Assembly (NCBI GenBank): GCA_009760855.2
Contig: WPIO01000028.1
Location: 1,323,001-1,387,000 of the forward strand
Reading direction: 5' to 3'
Origin: Cristatella mucedo
Taxonomy: Eukaryota; Bryozoa; Phylactolaemata; Cristatellidae
Length of the DNA: 64,000 bases
Under the pieces are notes generated by a model. The model was given only the letters and a program-made list of their open reading frames with translations, ran no database searches and was not told the DNA's origin. Positions 1 to 25,766 of the stretch are shown in pieces (position 1 is the stretch's first letter; every line of letters starts with the position of its first letter). A program made the translations under genes and the position numbers.

Positions 1-457
1 CTATATTTGGCCTTGCATGGATTTCAGGGCTTTTGTTGCCCAGAGCGTGCTAGCTGCAGTGTCGTTAATCGTGAAAAGCTTCAGATGCACTTCCCACTCC
101 AAGATAGACCTCTGCCTGGACGTGGGAAAAGCGTATCGCTGTCCTTCGGCCTTTTTGTTTAACTTGCCCTCGTAGTACCTTTCCCCACACGTCTGGCCTC
201 ATGATTCTAGAGGTCTTGCCTTTGCAGTTCTACGAACACCCCCAATCCAGCAGTGAAGTCTAGCTTGCATTGATTCCTTTTCTGCTTGCTCGTGCAGTGT
301 TTCCTGAATGTAATTTAGCTCGGCTATGTAGGAGCACCTGCTGAATTTGTCATGGTTGGTTCGCTTAGTCGTGACCGTGATTCGTAAACTGAATCTTGCT
401 TTACCGGGAGGCCTCAGCTCGGCTGCTTTGATAGCCAACTGACAAAGCAGGGCATAC

Positions 458-782
458 TAACTTCTTATGTAACGTAATGCTAATATAACTGTCTGTAACT
501 CCACAAAGCCACACACACACACTAAGTGGGTGTGATGCTGCAGAGTTTTCTATAGCCCACTCACAGCCTAAGCTGCTTTCGGTATGCATTCGGTAGCCAG
601 CAGACTTCATCTCACGCAAGGTAGGGAAAGTGAAAAGCATAGCTGAGTCAGTAGGACAGTTGAGATAGTGAGTAGCAAGGAAGTAGTAGCTCACGACGAC
701 TGAAAAGGATGTGCCACAGTCCGTAGCAGGAGGGTAGATGCTGTTATCTAAGAATTGTGGAGATGAGTTCATTCGATGCACA
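458..782 (-). mobile_element. LINE family B, 3' end fragment
   Basis: Read on the minus strand, this encodes the C-terminal tail of a CR1/L2-type LINE (a stretch like NSSPQFLDN, then CGTSFSVVVSYYF, then GYRMHTESSLGCE). It matches the tail of the copy at 56456-57062 almost motif for motif. The 3' UTR follows at the low-coordinate end. The first 457 bases of the window show no convincing gene or repeat to me. Confidence 0.7.
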
Positions 783-1164
783 ACAGCTCACATAAATATA
801 TAAAACAGCAATGACGAGCATCTTAGTTGGTCTTAGTCGTAAGAAGTAGGCATGGTTGCTGTAGGCCTGGGGTCTGCCAGGCCGGCTACTGCTGCCTAGC
901 ATGCAAGCCAATTAATCGCTTATTGGACAGCCTCTTAAATACCACCGGTTTAATGTCTGCTCACTAAAAAAAAAACCAAGGGGTTACTTATCCACGATCA
1001 GGCTGTCCAGGATAAGCTAGCTGCATTTCTGCAGAAAGAGAGCTGGATGACGCCTTGCTTTGGTGGCTATGTATCTGAGACGACCCCTGTGCAGTTTCTC
1101 GTTTTCTTTCAGTCCATGCGACCTGACAAGGGGTTTGGCGGGGTTAGTATGGTTGTTCGTGAAT

Positions 1165-1312
1165 CGTTTAGCTATGGTCCAGCAGTTAAGGCGCTCGCCC
1201 CGGCCAAGGTCTGGCTGAGGTCGTGGGCTCGAGCCCCGAGGCATATGTAAAGCGCCTGAATAGAGATTAAGTTCTCTTGGGGCGCTATACAAATGAATTA
1301 TAATTATATATA
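1165..1312 (+). mobile_element. SINE S1 (tRNA-derived), full-length copy
   Basis: A tRNA-like head (TGGTCCAGCAGTTAAGG as a box A-like part, GGTCGTGGGCTCGAGCCCC as a box B-like part) is followed by a LINE-like tail containing the stem-loop AGCGCC...GGCGCT and an A/T-rich end. At least seven further copies lie in this window on both strands, which defines the family. Confidence 0.8.
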
Positions 1313-1329
1313 AGACCTGCAGTTTTTTG

Positions 1330-3760
1330 CATAAGCCATTGTTTGAATCATTTGATTTGCTCTCAGGTCCGCATCAAAAACCTAAAAAGCCATCTCACAG
1401 TTGTGACCTACCAACCTCCTGCAGGCTGTCTAACCTAGTATATGGAATGGTTTTCTCCTTTATGGAATGAGTTTCTTCTAAAGTATTTGTGTGTGACAGG
1501 CCGTTATTGATTGCAGGAGACTTCAACATTCACTTTGACAACCCTAGCAAAAGCCAGGTCTGCACATTTCTTGACCGGCTGGAGAACTTGGGTTTGATCC
1601 CATTCGTTTATCATATCATGCTCACATCGGTGGCTAGATCCCGGATCTTGTTATCACTAATGATGTCTGCCCCATTGACCTTGTTGTTTGCCCGATGACT
1701 ATGTCGGATATTTGCTTAGTCACCTATCTCTTTTACATCCTATCTCTTTTTTCACCTCTTCAATCTCCTTTACTGTTCCTGTTTCGTTGTATGTGCAGGG
1801 TAACGTTGAATTCGTTCAGCGATGCAACTTAAAAGCATTGACCCGGAGAAATTTTTAAAATATCTGTCTGTGAGGTAGGTCTTCTTGATTTGCACCCAGA
1901 CTCGACCGACAGCCTCGATACCTACACCGATGTTGTGAACATGAACCTTAGGAGGTACCCTTGACAAGCATGCTCCTGTACATTCTGTCTCTGTACAGAG
2001 TCGCAGACATTCCTTTGTATTTACCGAACAGCTTTAAAAGATGTGCCTTAATAAGCGCATGCTTGAACGCCGATGAAAGAATTATGGTTTGGATGACGGG
2101 ATCTAGGCAATTTCAAAGACTTACTTCGAGTCTACACCCGGAAGCTTAGAGAAGCCCGGGCTTCTTTTTTCACCCGAAAGCTGAAGTCCTACCAGTCGGA
2201 CCCAAAGCAGAGTTTCAAGATAGTGAGCAATTTGCCCGCCAATTTTGGAATGTATCACTCCCCAGACAGTAATGGCTTGGCCGACAAGTTTTCAGCCTTC
2301 TCTGAAAAAATTGTGTACATCCGTGCCTACATAAAGCTCCTATGACTAAAGCAAAAATTGTGTAGTCGCAACTTGTTACCTAGATTTTCCGAGGTTTCTG
2401 TATGCGATGTGGCTACCTTAATAAAGTCTAGTAAAACGTGCTCATCTCTTGAAGACCGCATACCATCTCCTCTGTGGTCGTCTCTAGCAGACCACCTTAG
2501 CCCAGCCGAAGCTGAGATTTTGTATACTATTCTGGATACATTACATTACATTACATAACGGGTTCGTACTCAAGTCTTTAAAATCTACCATCGTCCGACC
2601 AATACTTGACAAGCCTGGATTAGATTCAGGGGCAATAACAAACTATTGCGAAGTTTCTCTTCCTTTTTGTCAAATATTCTTGAAAAGATTTTGATAAGCA
2701 GCTTAATCGCTCGATCAGCTGTTAATATTAAAGAAGAGATCGGCGATGACGTTGGCAGCAGTAGATCGGGAGGGAGCCGCAGGCTGGTCGTTTCCTTCGA
2801 GGCAGCCAGGACAGATCGTGGTGGGGTGGGGTCGGATCGCTATCGCATCGTTGCAGCCCCACTGTTGGGCTCGTGCGGTCCAGCCGAGTGTGGGTGCATA
2901 CATTTAAAAGAATAAATTGCCAGAACAATTTCAGTCGGTCGGGATTCAAGCGACACAACTCCACTGAAACTGCTCTCCTCCATGTAACCAATGACACCCT
3001 ATGCAGCAACGATGACAGGAATGCCTCTGCCTTAGAGCTCTGCTTGATCTATCTGCTGCCTTCGACACTACTGATAACGATATCCTACTTAAACGATTGA
3101 GAACAACGATCGGTCTGTCAGACTAAGCACTGGGGTGGTTCAAATCTTACTTGTCCAGTCGTGTTCAATCCGTGTCGTGTAGGGGTCAGGTCTCATCCAC
3201 CAGACCAGTAACTTGTGGAGTCCTGAAGGGGTCCGTCCTTGGTTCTTTCCGTTCTCCATTTATACTGGAGCTCTGGGAAATGTGATTCGGGCCATGGAAT
3301 CGGCTATCACTTTTATGCTGACAATACTCATCTGTATTTGTCGTTTAAGCCATCGGAACTCCCTTGTTCTGTCTCAGCTAAATTATTGCAATTCGATTTT
3401 GGCTGGGCTACCGAAAAAAGCCATTAGGCCACTGCAGCTGGCAATGAATATGTTTCAAAGGCTAGTTAACAACTCCGAGAGGTTTGACCATGTATCTCCT
3501 GTGCTAAAGGAGCTTCGATGGCTTCCGGTTGATCAAGGGATACAGAGTAAAGTTCTTACACTGACCCATAAGGCCCGCCACTGGCTTGGCTCCTTCATAC
3601 CCAGTTAAAGCGCTGCACACTTCGTGCCCTCAGGTCCTCTGAAGCCAATAAATTAGCTTTTCTATTCATCTGCTTACCATTTCCATTTCTTCTGGAATTC
3701 CGCCGTTGGTGACAGAAGTTTTTGCTCTGCAGGTCCAACTGCCATCGTTCGTCGCCATTC
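1330..3760 (+). pseudogene. LINE family B copy, decayed (endonuclease and reverse transcriptase remnants)
   Basis: A broken CR1/L2-type non-LTR retrotransposon. In order one can read endonuclease pieces (VRIKNLKSHLTVVTYQPPAG, then AGDFNIHFDN near 1515), a linker matching the 43025 copy (EVSVCDVATL near 2390), reverse transcriptase pieces (STETALLHVTNDTL near 2960), a catalytic-loop segment FYADNTHLYL near 3310, and the C-terminal SQLNYCNSILAGLPKKAIRPLQ near 3375. Many frameshifts and stops make it non-coding. Relative to the 43025 copy it carries about 175 bases of unrelated GC-rich sequence (about 2735-2915), and a short (TTACA)n run at about 2538-2556. The YADN reading, instead of the usual YADD, is shared with the other long copy. 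Confidence 0.85.
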
Positions 3761-4640
3761 GGAAACATCCCTGTCGCTTGCACAATAGCCCTTGCCAGTG
3801 GCTTCTAGTTCCAGTGAGAGCGCTGTCAAGCTAGCGTTCATCTAGGACAGTGCAGGTCTCGTACATGAAAGGTCCTCGGGCTGTGACTTCTTGAAGTAGA
3901 CATTAGGGGCCAAAGGCGGCATCAGTTTGACTAAAGCCTCTTCTGCTGTACTTAACCAGGTTAAATCTCACGAGTACTGATCCCAAGAAGACAACGATCA
4001 TTGTGTTGCTAGTTCTTGTTTATGAAGTGCTAGCAATACGCCATTATCGAATTTACCGTGCTCCCTTGTCTAAGGAATCGTACAGCAGCACTAGCTACCG
4101 CCAGGACAGCCGGATGCGGAATTGCCGAGGGGTGGGCACATCGTTGGATTCCACAGTATTCTCTGGCATGTTAAAATGCTCACTGTAATGCTCTGTACAG
4201 CCTTATTTCTTAAAATGTGTACGAAGTGTAAAAACAGTGGTTATTTTCTTGGCCCAGTTGGTTGATTTGATAGCATTTCCGAAAGGGGGGCCTGGTAATC
4301 CTTAGTTTGATAAGTGAGAGCTTATTTCCCTTCCTAGTCCACCTACTTCCCGGGCCGAGGTCAGCTGCAGCAGCCTTGGAAATACGCCTATTGTGGGATG
4401 TGTAATGTGTACATACACACGGACGGACATGTAAATACCCATACCCACAAATGCAGTTAGTAGTCGTAATTATGTGAGTCCTTGAGGAACATCTGGGTGT
4501 ATTTTTGTAAAATGTCCCAGGACATCCGAAGAATTCGAATGGAAGTAGGCTTTTTGTTGATAGAAAAGTGCAGGACAGGTGAGTCCCGAGGTCCTGCATA
4601 TATAGAATGTGAATGAAGAGTGAGTGATAGACTAAAGATG
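3761..4640. other. Intergenic stretch without recognised gene
   Basis: No open frame longer than about 60 codons with coding character was found outside the reverse complement of the GA tract. The 262-codon minus-strand frame covering 4210-4998 is open only because the CT repeat has no stops. Confidence 0.5.
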
Positions 4641-4644
4641 GTGA

Positions 4645-4647
<3 letters not shown>

Positions 4648-4677
<30 letters not shown>

Positions 4678-4694
4678 AAGGGGAGAGGGGGAAG

Positions 4695-4751
<57 letters not shown>

Positions 4752-4835
4752 GGGGGGGAGGGAGGGGGAGAGAGAGAGAGAGAGAGAGAGAGGGGGAAGG
4801 GGAGAGAGACAGAGAGAGAGAGAGAGGAAAGACAG
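4648..4835. repeat. (GA)n purine tract with G-run interruptions
   Basis: Long AG dinucleotide array on the plus strand, interrupted near 4671-4699 by G-rich segments and near 4741-4770 by a run of about 18 G. It is a strictly purine strand, prone to triplex or slippage. The open frames across it (Arg-Glu on one strand, Ser-Leu on the other) are repeat artefacts. Confidence 0.95.
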
Positions 4836-5534
4836 AGGCTGACTTATAACGATAGACTGAGACGACAGACAAACAGGGAGGAGAAGAGCAGAGAAAGGGA
4901 CAGACAAACTGGCACGTAAGAGAGGAGATAGACAGAATAAACAGACAGCAAGGAGAGGGATAAGGATGAGACAATGAGTGCCATGATCTTATAACCAATT
5001 GTTATTGCTGTTTTTACACCCCCTACTTATTTATTTTTGGATCCGGCCAAATTGTATTGTTTCGGTTTTGTGGGCGTGGTTTTTCATCGGGCCTGGTGTG
5101 CCTTCTTGACCTCCTGAAATAACCTAGTAGTCCGAAAAGTTTGCTGACCCCTGGTCTATTGTAAAGGAATTACTATTAGCATCATGCCCATGCTTCCTCT
5201 CTGAGCTACTCTGTTGGTATCTCTACTATCTTTTAACTCATTCGCCATTTATATACAGGTATATCTATGTCTAGCCTGCCTCTATCCATCTCTAGCATGC
5301 CTCAGTGTCATTTTAGTGCATTTGTCTCATTGTCTCTCTCGTTGTCTCATTCTTTATATGTCTGACTTCGTATCTGCCTCTGCCGCTGCTTTCTGTCTCT
5401 GCTCAACCACATGTCTCTCCCCTCGTTACTAATTCTCTTATTCTCCCTTACTTATTCTTGATCTCTCTCTGTATCTTTTTTCTACTGCTTCGCTCATTCT
5501 TTAGTATTTTGTTTACTAAATTCCAAGTGAGATC

Positions 5535-20219
<14,685 letters not shown>

Positions 20220-20583
20220 CAGTGTAGCTCGTCGATGTACTCAGGTGCCGTGCTTGCACTCGCTCGAGCTCGATCCCCGAGCCCGCCCCTGCTGCTGCTG
20301 CTGACACTGCCTGTCGCCTGCTCGCCGTAGGCCACCCACCGACTGTCTGCGGCCTCCAGCGACTGTGCCGGCTTCGGCAAAGCGGGCGACAGTCGCCGTA
20401 GACGTTGGAAGGAAATACTGGCGAACAGCCGAGCTAAAGAATTGATTGTGTATTGCCTGAGAGCCCGCTTTGCCATGGGAGGAGGAGGGGGCGACCAAGC
20501 TCCCGACTTCTCGGACCGTCGTGCTGCACAGCGAGCCGGTCGGCATCCGAGAAGCAACACGCTGGCTTCCGCCTCGGCTACCG

Positions 20584-21885
20584 CTAGCTCGTCTGCCTCG
20601 TCGTCGCTGCCAGCGGCTGCAGCGTTCGGTCGCCGAGGGCCCGGCTGTCGCCGATGCTGCTGGCAGGCCCACGAGACGTCGAGGCGATCGTGTCGATCGG
20701 GACGAGCTCCTCGTCCCGCGACGACGGCCGCGGCAGCAGCCCGGAGCAGCCGCCGCCGGGAGGCGCTCGCAGCACGAGCGACCGCACGACGCCTCGGAAT
20801 TGCTTGCTCATCGCGCAATAAATTACGAAATTCGTCGAGCTGTTGACGATCGTGAGCAGATCGGCGAGATCTGCGAGCCGCACATACACGCGCGCGTAGA
20901 ACCGCTCGCCGAGCAGCTGCGACAGGAAGAGCAGCAGCGCCTGCGGCGACTCGACGACGCCGAATATCGCCACGACAGCGACGAGCATGGCTGTCGTGCG
21001 CTGAGCCTGCCTGTCCTTGCTGCCGCGCCGCTGCGACTCGCTGCCGCCCCGCCGCTCGAAGCGCTTCCACCTGCTGAGAGCCGCCTTCGACTCGGCCATG
21101 GCTCGTATGAGCAGGGCGCTGAGCACGGCAAGGATTACGCACGGCCCGATCTTGGCGAGTGTGGCGACGCACCAGAGCTCGACGTCGCGCAGCCTTCGGT
21201 CGAGGCAGGCCGTCGCGTTGCTGCGCACATCGCCGACGTACCACTCGCCAGTGGGCGTCTGCTCGACGTGCAGGTAGATGTACTGAGGCGAGGCAAGCAG
21301 CACGCTGGCAGCCGCCACGGCCGCCACCGTCGCCCACACGCGCCCGTACGTGCAGTAGCCGGAGCCGATGCTGCTTCGAGCGAGCACGCATTTGCAGCGG
21401 AATGCCGCCAGCGCCACGGTGAGCCACGTCGAGGCTATGTGCGACACGAGGCCGACGTGTGCAAACAGGAGCGTGTACTGTGCAGCGGTGCGGCTCGTGC
21501 GAAGCCCGCCGTCGCCAGTCAGGACGAAGAAGACGACGAGGTAGGGTGCGAAGACGGCGATCGTCGCCATGTCGGCCGCCGAAATACTAATGAGGATGGC
21601 GTTAGTCGGACACATCAGCTGCCGCCGCGACAGGATGACCGCGTTCAGCAGGTTCATGGCGAAGCCGGCGACACAGACGACGACGCCGACGTAGCCGTGG
21701 TAGGCCGCGTAGGCGAGGCTGAAGCGGCACAGCAGCTCGTACTCGTCGCCGGCACACGGAGCGTGTTCGGCAGTCGACGCCGAGGCCGGCGCCAGGCGAT
21801 CGCCATCGGTGTAGTAGGCTGCCACCGAAGCCGAGACGGTCGAGCCGTGCTTGGCCGTAGCCGCAAGCTCGTAGTCGCCGTCCAT
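20584..21885 (-). CDS. Class A neuropeptide GPCR, myosuppressin/FMRFamide (dmsr-like) type
   Basis: Single-exon receptor of 433 residues. Start chosen at 21885: it is the first ATG in the open frame, with G at -3 and +4; the frame stays open upstream but only with non-ATG codons. Seven spans are visible at about residues 62-85, 93-120, 135-162, 182-203, 238-262, 297-323 and 335-358. Family marks: HGYVGVVVCVAGFAMNLLN in span 1, LMCPTNAILISISAADMA before and in span 2 (Asp105), SHIASTWLTVALAAFR in span 3, ESPQALLLF in span 6, NSSTNFVIYCAMSKQFR in span 7. These fit protostome myosuppressin/sex-peptide-like and dmsr receptors, which signal at the plasma membrane in response to RFamide-type peptides. 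Odd points: the DRY position reads FRC (162-164), span 7 has no NPxxY, and the usual span 3 Cys of the extracellular disulfide is not seen. Loop 3 (266-298) is very basic. One N-glycosylation site (NAT, near 223) lies in loop 2. GC-rich and Ala-rich, like its flanks. The ligand cannot be told from sequence. Confidence 0.87.
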   Translation of the reverse strand: MDGDYELAATAKHGSTVSASVAAYYTDGDRLAPASASTAEHAPCAGDEYELLCRFSLAYAAYHGYVGVVVCVAGFAMNLLNAVILSRRQLMCPTNAILISISAADMATIAVFAPYLVVFFVLTGDGGLRTSRTAAQYTLLFAHVGLVSHIASTWLTVALAAFRCKCVLARSSIGSGYCTYGRVWATVAAVAAASVLLASPQYIYLHVEQTPTGEWYVGDVRSNATACLDRRLRDVELWCVATLAKIGPCVILAVLSALLIRAMAESKAALSRWKRFERRGGSESQRRGSKDRQAQRTTAMLVAVVAIFGVVESPQALLLFLSQLLGERFYARVYVRLADLADLLTIVNSSTNFVIYCAMSKQFRGVVRSLVLRAPPGGGCSGLLPRPSSRDEELVPIDTIASTSRGPASSIGDSRALGDRTLQPLAATTRQTS

Positions 21886-24010
21886 CGCCGAAGCCACTGC
21901 CGCCGCCGGATCTCGACGGCGGCGTAGCCTCTGCGGCCTCGCGGCACGATCTTGGCCTCGGGGCGATGACGGCCGCGAGGCTTTAACGAACTTGGCGACT
22001 GTAGACGGTCGTGCTGCCGCGAGTGCCGGCAGGCATCCGGACGATCGGCTTCGCGCGGCGAGCACGTGGCCTTCGACTAGCTCGACTGGTAATCGGCTCG
22101 CTGGCCGGCTATCGGGAGGGAAAAAAGGGGCAGTCGCGCCTCCTCGATGATGAGGTCAGCAGCCAGCGTTTCCCTTTGTAAGTTTTAAGTGCGGCGCCGC
22201 CTCCCTCCCCTCCCCCCTCCCCCCAGGGCGGCTTGGCGGACGGTCGGTCGGCCGCCCACGCGATTGCCCGGCTAATTGGTCTGGCGGGCGCCACTTTCCC
22301 CGAGGCGGTGCTAGAGGGTTGGGGGGGGGCGGCGGCGGCGGCGGCGGCTCGAGCTTCGTCTCATTCGCAGATGAGACGAAGCTCGGCTGAGATGTCGTTA
22401 CGCTTGCACGTCTGCGAATCGATGCGGATTGGCGAGGGTCTGATTGGGGGATGCGGCCGCATTTCGCCGGCGATTGACATCGAAGACTGCCCAAGCGGCT
22501 AGCGGCTCCGAGGGGCTGTCTAGCAGTAGCCGAGCCGCTACGTAAAACCAGTACGTCCGAGACATTCGCTTCGCACCGCTTGCTTCTTGCAGCGCATCCC
22601 TGTCGCGCCGAGCTCGTGGGGCCAGGACGCAGGATGCCTTCGGATGCTCTCGCCATTTACGCAGTAACGACAGATGCTACGCAGCGAACCGATTCGTGTT
22701 TGACTCCTATTGGCGTTGGCAGGTGCTGAGCAATGGCGAAGCATCGAACGGAATCGCGTGCGCCACTCCGGCGCAGAATTAACTTCGCCGGGAGTTTTGC
22801 CGACGCTGCGTTTGGCAGCAGGAGGGGAGAGGGAGGAGGGTCGCGTGCTTGTGTTGCAGCGAGCTATAAAATGCCTGAACGCCGATTAAGTTCTCGTAGA
22901 GCACTATACTAAAGAATTACTATTATCAACTTCAGCCGCTCTCTAGAGAAAGGAGGTGGTCGTACTTGCTGGTGGATTTTCTGTTTTCCGAGAGGGCGGC
23001 TCTGCTCGAAACCGGTGCCATCGCTGACTTGTCATTCGTAGTTGCCTAAGTATTAGCTACGGCAGGTTTTCAGTGTTACTTAGCTTCCATATCTCTCCAT
23101 ACGGTGCAAATCAGTGAAGGGCGCATCCATTTTGGCTCGCCGCTAGTCTAACCCTCCAAAGGCCGTCCCCAAAAGTAGAAGCACGTCTGCCGTAGCGATA
23201 TGTCAACGGTTGGGGTCTCAAAACCAAGCTCGTCCAGCCTAGCCAGGACCGGTGACGTATGCCGCAGTAGGGGGGCGTTTGGTCTACTCATGTTGCAGAG
23301 CATAAACGCTGCCATATGGCTGCGGGAAATTTAGTGCTGCTCAAACAAAAAAGCTGGAAATCGTAGTCCTTGAAATGGGTGTACGCCGAGGCGCCCGCCT
23401 TGTCTACGCGGTGCTGGCATCCGAAGCTCCGCACGGCGTGCTGCTGCTCCGCACGGCGGCGCGCAGCCGAATGCAAACCATTAGTAATATCGACGACCGC
23501 CTATTTCTATCGCGAAGCCGCCGCGGCCCGCGCTGGCTCCGAGCTCCGAGCAGCGCGGCGGCGGCGCGATAGCCTGAGTACTCGCGGTGCCGCCTAATCA
23601 AGCCCGGGCGAAACTGGCTGACGCGGCTGCGAGAGCTTCGCAGCCGCCACCTTGCAAACGGTGGCATTGATTTTACGGCGAAGCTCCGGCGGCGAAGGGG
23701 CGCACTGCAAGACGACGCTCGTGCGCTGCTCAGCGCCGCGCTGTTGGCGCGACGAGGCCGCAAAGCGGCGTGAGCTTCTTGTCAGGCAGCTTCCAGCCGC
23801 CAAGCCCCGAGCGTCGGCTACTCTGCGCTGCGACGCCGCCTGGCTGCTGGGATTTAGGTTAGTTAGCAGGGCCGCGCCAGCGGCGGTTGGGCGTGGCGGC
23901 GCGGTAGCGAATGGCGGCTGCGCGTTCTTTTTGCTTGCGTCGGCTGCGTCTCGGCGAGAAGAGCAGCAGTTTAAGACAAGTACGTTTAAGTCATTAAGGT
24001 AGTTAGAGAC
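21886..24010. other. GC-rich, CpG-rich upstream region of the GPCR gene
   Basis: About 2 kb with high GC and many CpG, upstream of the receptor start and probably its promoter and 5' UTR. It also includes a (GGC)n run (22329-22348) and a 15-bp hairpin (22350-22385). Many frames of 60-170 codons on both strands come from the base composition and lack stops only for that reason. A possible plus-strand first exon lies at 23911-23979. Confidence 0.6.
22861..22927 (+). mobile_element. SINE S1/LINE D-type 3' tail fragment
   Basis: Only the tail is recognisable: ATGCCTGAACGCCGATTAAG, TTCTCGTAGAGCACTATACT, AAAGAATTACTATTATC. Confidence 0.6.
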
Positions 24011-24305
24011 GACGTTGGCCGCAGTTTACGCGGCTGCTTCGGCGGCAGCGGTGAGAAGGTAAGCGATGAGCTGGGTGACGGTGTCGGCAGAGGAAGCGAC
24101 TCATAGTCTCCTACGTTGCCGCAATTTTCCGAGCACCGCGCTGGCGGCGACGGAGACCATCGCTGGCTTGAGAGGGTTGAGTGTACCGTGAGTCACGTTG
24201 TGTGCATAGCATAGCGCACCCCCTACAATTCAAAACGAGGTGACCGAAGCGAAATGTCGATGAGCACGCACTTGTGGCATCGCCGTCGAACGCAGCCGCA
24301 CGTCT

Positions 24306-24817
<512 letters not shown>

Positions 24818-25289
24818 ACCCGCCAGTGCTGGACAAAGCCGGTAATCGCATTTGGGAGTCGTGCAGAAAAGTTCTTCACGGCGCTAATCTCATAAATCAA
24901 GTCTGGCGAGCCGCATCTTTGTTTTTCTGCCAGCCGCTGTAGGCCCCCGGGGTTTGCGTCCTCCTGTCTGCTGCAGTTACTGTCATGTCTGCGAGGGCGG
25001 CGGCGGCGGTAACTGGCACGCTAGCCTAGCTTTCGCTTGGCCCACGGGCAAATTATCGAGCGGGGTTCTTTCAGTCCGCTCGTTGAATTATTACGCGTTA
25101 GGTTCGTCGTCGAGAGCTTAGCTGGATTCGAACGTTGGCAAAGGCGAACCTTTCCTATGCAAACGTTGCCCGGCCGTGGAGGCGCTGGTGGTTCCTCCGC
25201 GATCGGCCGGCGACGCCAACGTATGGCGGACGTAACCCTTGCCGGGTGGTAAACTATGCCGCAGTTCGACATCACTTGTGCAGGGATAT

Positions 25290-25321
25290 ATACACACACA
25301 CACACATATGTATATATATAT
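25290..25321. repeat. Short (CA)n then (TA)n run
   Basis: ACACACACACACACATATGT followed by ATATATATA. Simple repeat beside the LINE A fragment. Confidence 0.85.
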
Positions 25322-25349
25322 CTTTTTTGCAATTTACTCTCCCATTTTC

Positions 25350-25766
25350 AAGGTACAACCTGGGCTTTCATTTATCTGCAGATGAAGCTTAGCTCGTGCC
25401 GTGCTTTGCTCGCTTACAGAGCCTCGGGTTTCTCCTAGCTCTCTCCTAGCATGTACTGTAGACGACATTCGCACCCGGATGATGCCCATGGGTTTTAGCC
25501 CGACAGGACAGGTACTCGCTGTTCACGATCCAGGTCGCGAGTTCGAGTCCCGCAGTAGGCGATCCTTTATTTTCATCTGCATGCTGTGGCTGTCGCCGCG
25601 AAGACTCTTCTGCTGCTACATAAATGAGGCTGCCAAAGCAGCTAACAAAAATGACAATAAGCGTTCTTAAATTTAATGACGAAAAGACCGACTTAAGGGT
25701 AAACCTAGTGTCCAGTACTCTCGCCGTCAAGCGGAAATTCGACTTCAAGGTCCCATCACTCACCAC
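25350..25766 (+). pseudogene. LINE A fragment split by SINE S2
   Basis: The left part, up to 25491, holds a decayed YADD region (LGFHLSADE) and VDDIRTRMM. The right part, from 25647, continues with LKFNDEKTDLRV and then, after a deletion, VKRKFDFKVPSLT. In intact LINE A the two parts join as IDDIRTRMAAKFLKLNDDKT, so the SINE has been inserted between them. Confidence 0.78.
25492..25646 (+). mobile_element. SINE S2 nested in LINE A
   Basis: Head CCCGACAGGACAGGTACTCG, box B-like GAGTTCGAGTCCCGC, body GGCGATCCTTTATTTTC and CTTCTGCTGCTACATAAATG, end AAAGCAGCTAAC. Flanked on both sides by LINE A reverse transcriptase sequence. Confidence 0.85.

Noticed and set aside
4210-4998. 262-codon minus frame with long Ser-Leu-Ser-Pro run
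   Set aside because: Open only through the GA/CT tract. Flanks have no motif or splice support.
20470-21927. 485-codon plus-strand frame, and a 426-codon second frame on the minus strand at 20147-21427
   Set aside because: Both overlap the GPCR in other frames. The sequence is GC-rich, so shadow frames stay open. Only the 20584-21885 minus frame shows seven membrane spans and receptor motifs.
21886-22065. Extension of the GPCR to 22065
   Set aside because: The frame is open there, but the first codon would be GTG and no ATG lies before 21885. The extension is basic and composition-driven.
22233-22656. Pro-rich minus frame and Ala-rich plus frame around a (GGC)n run
   Set aside because: Low-complexity translation of GC-rich upstream DNA with no domain.
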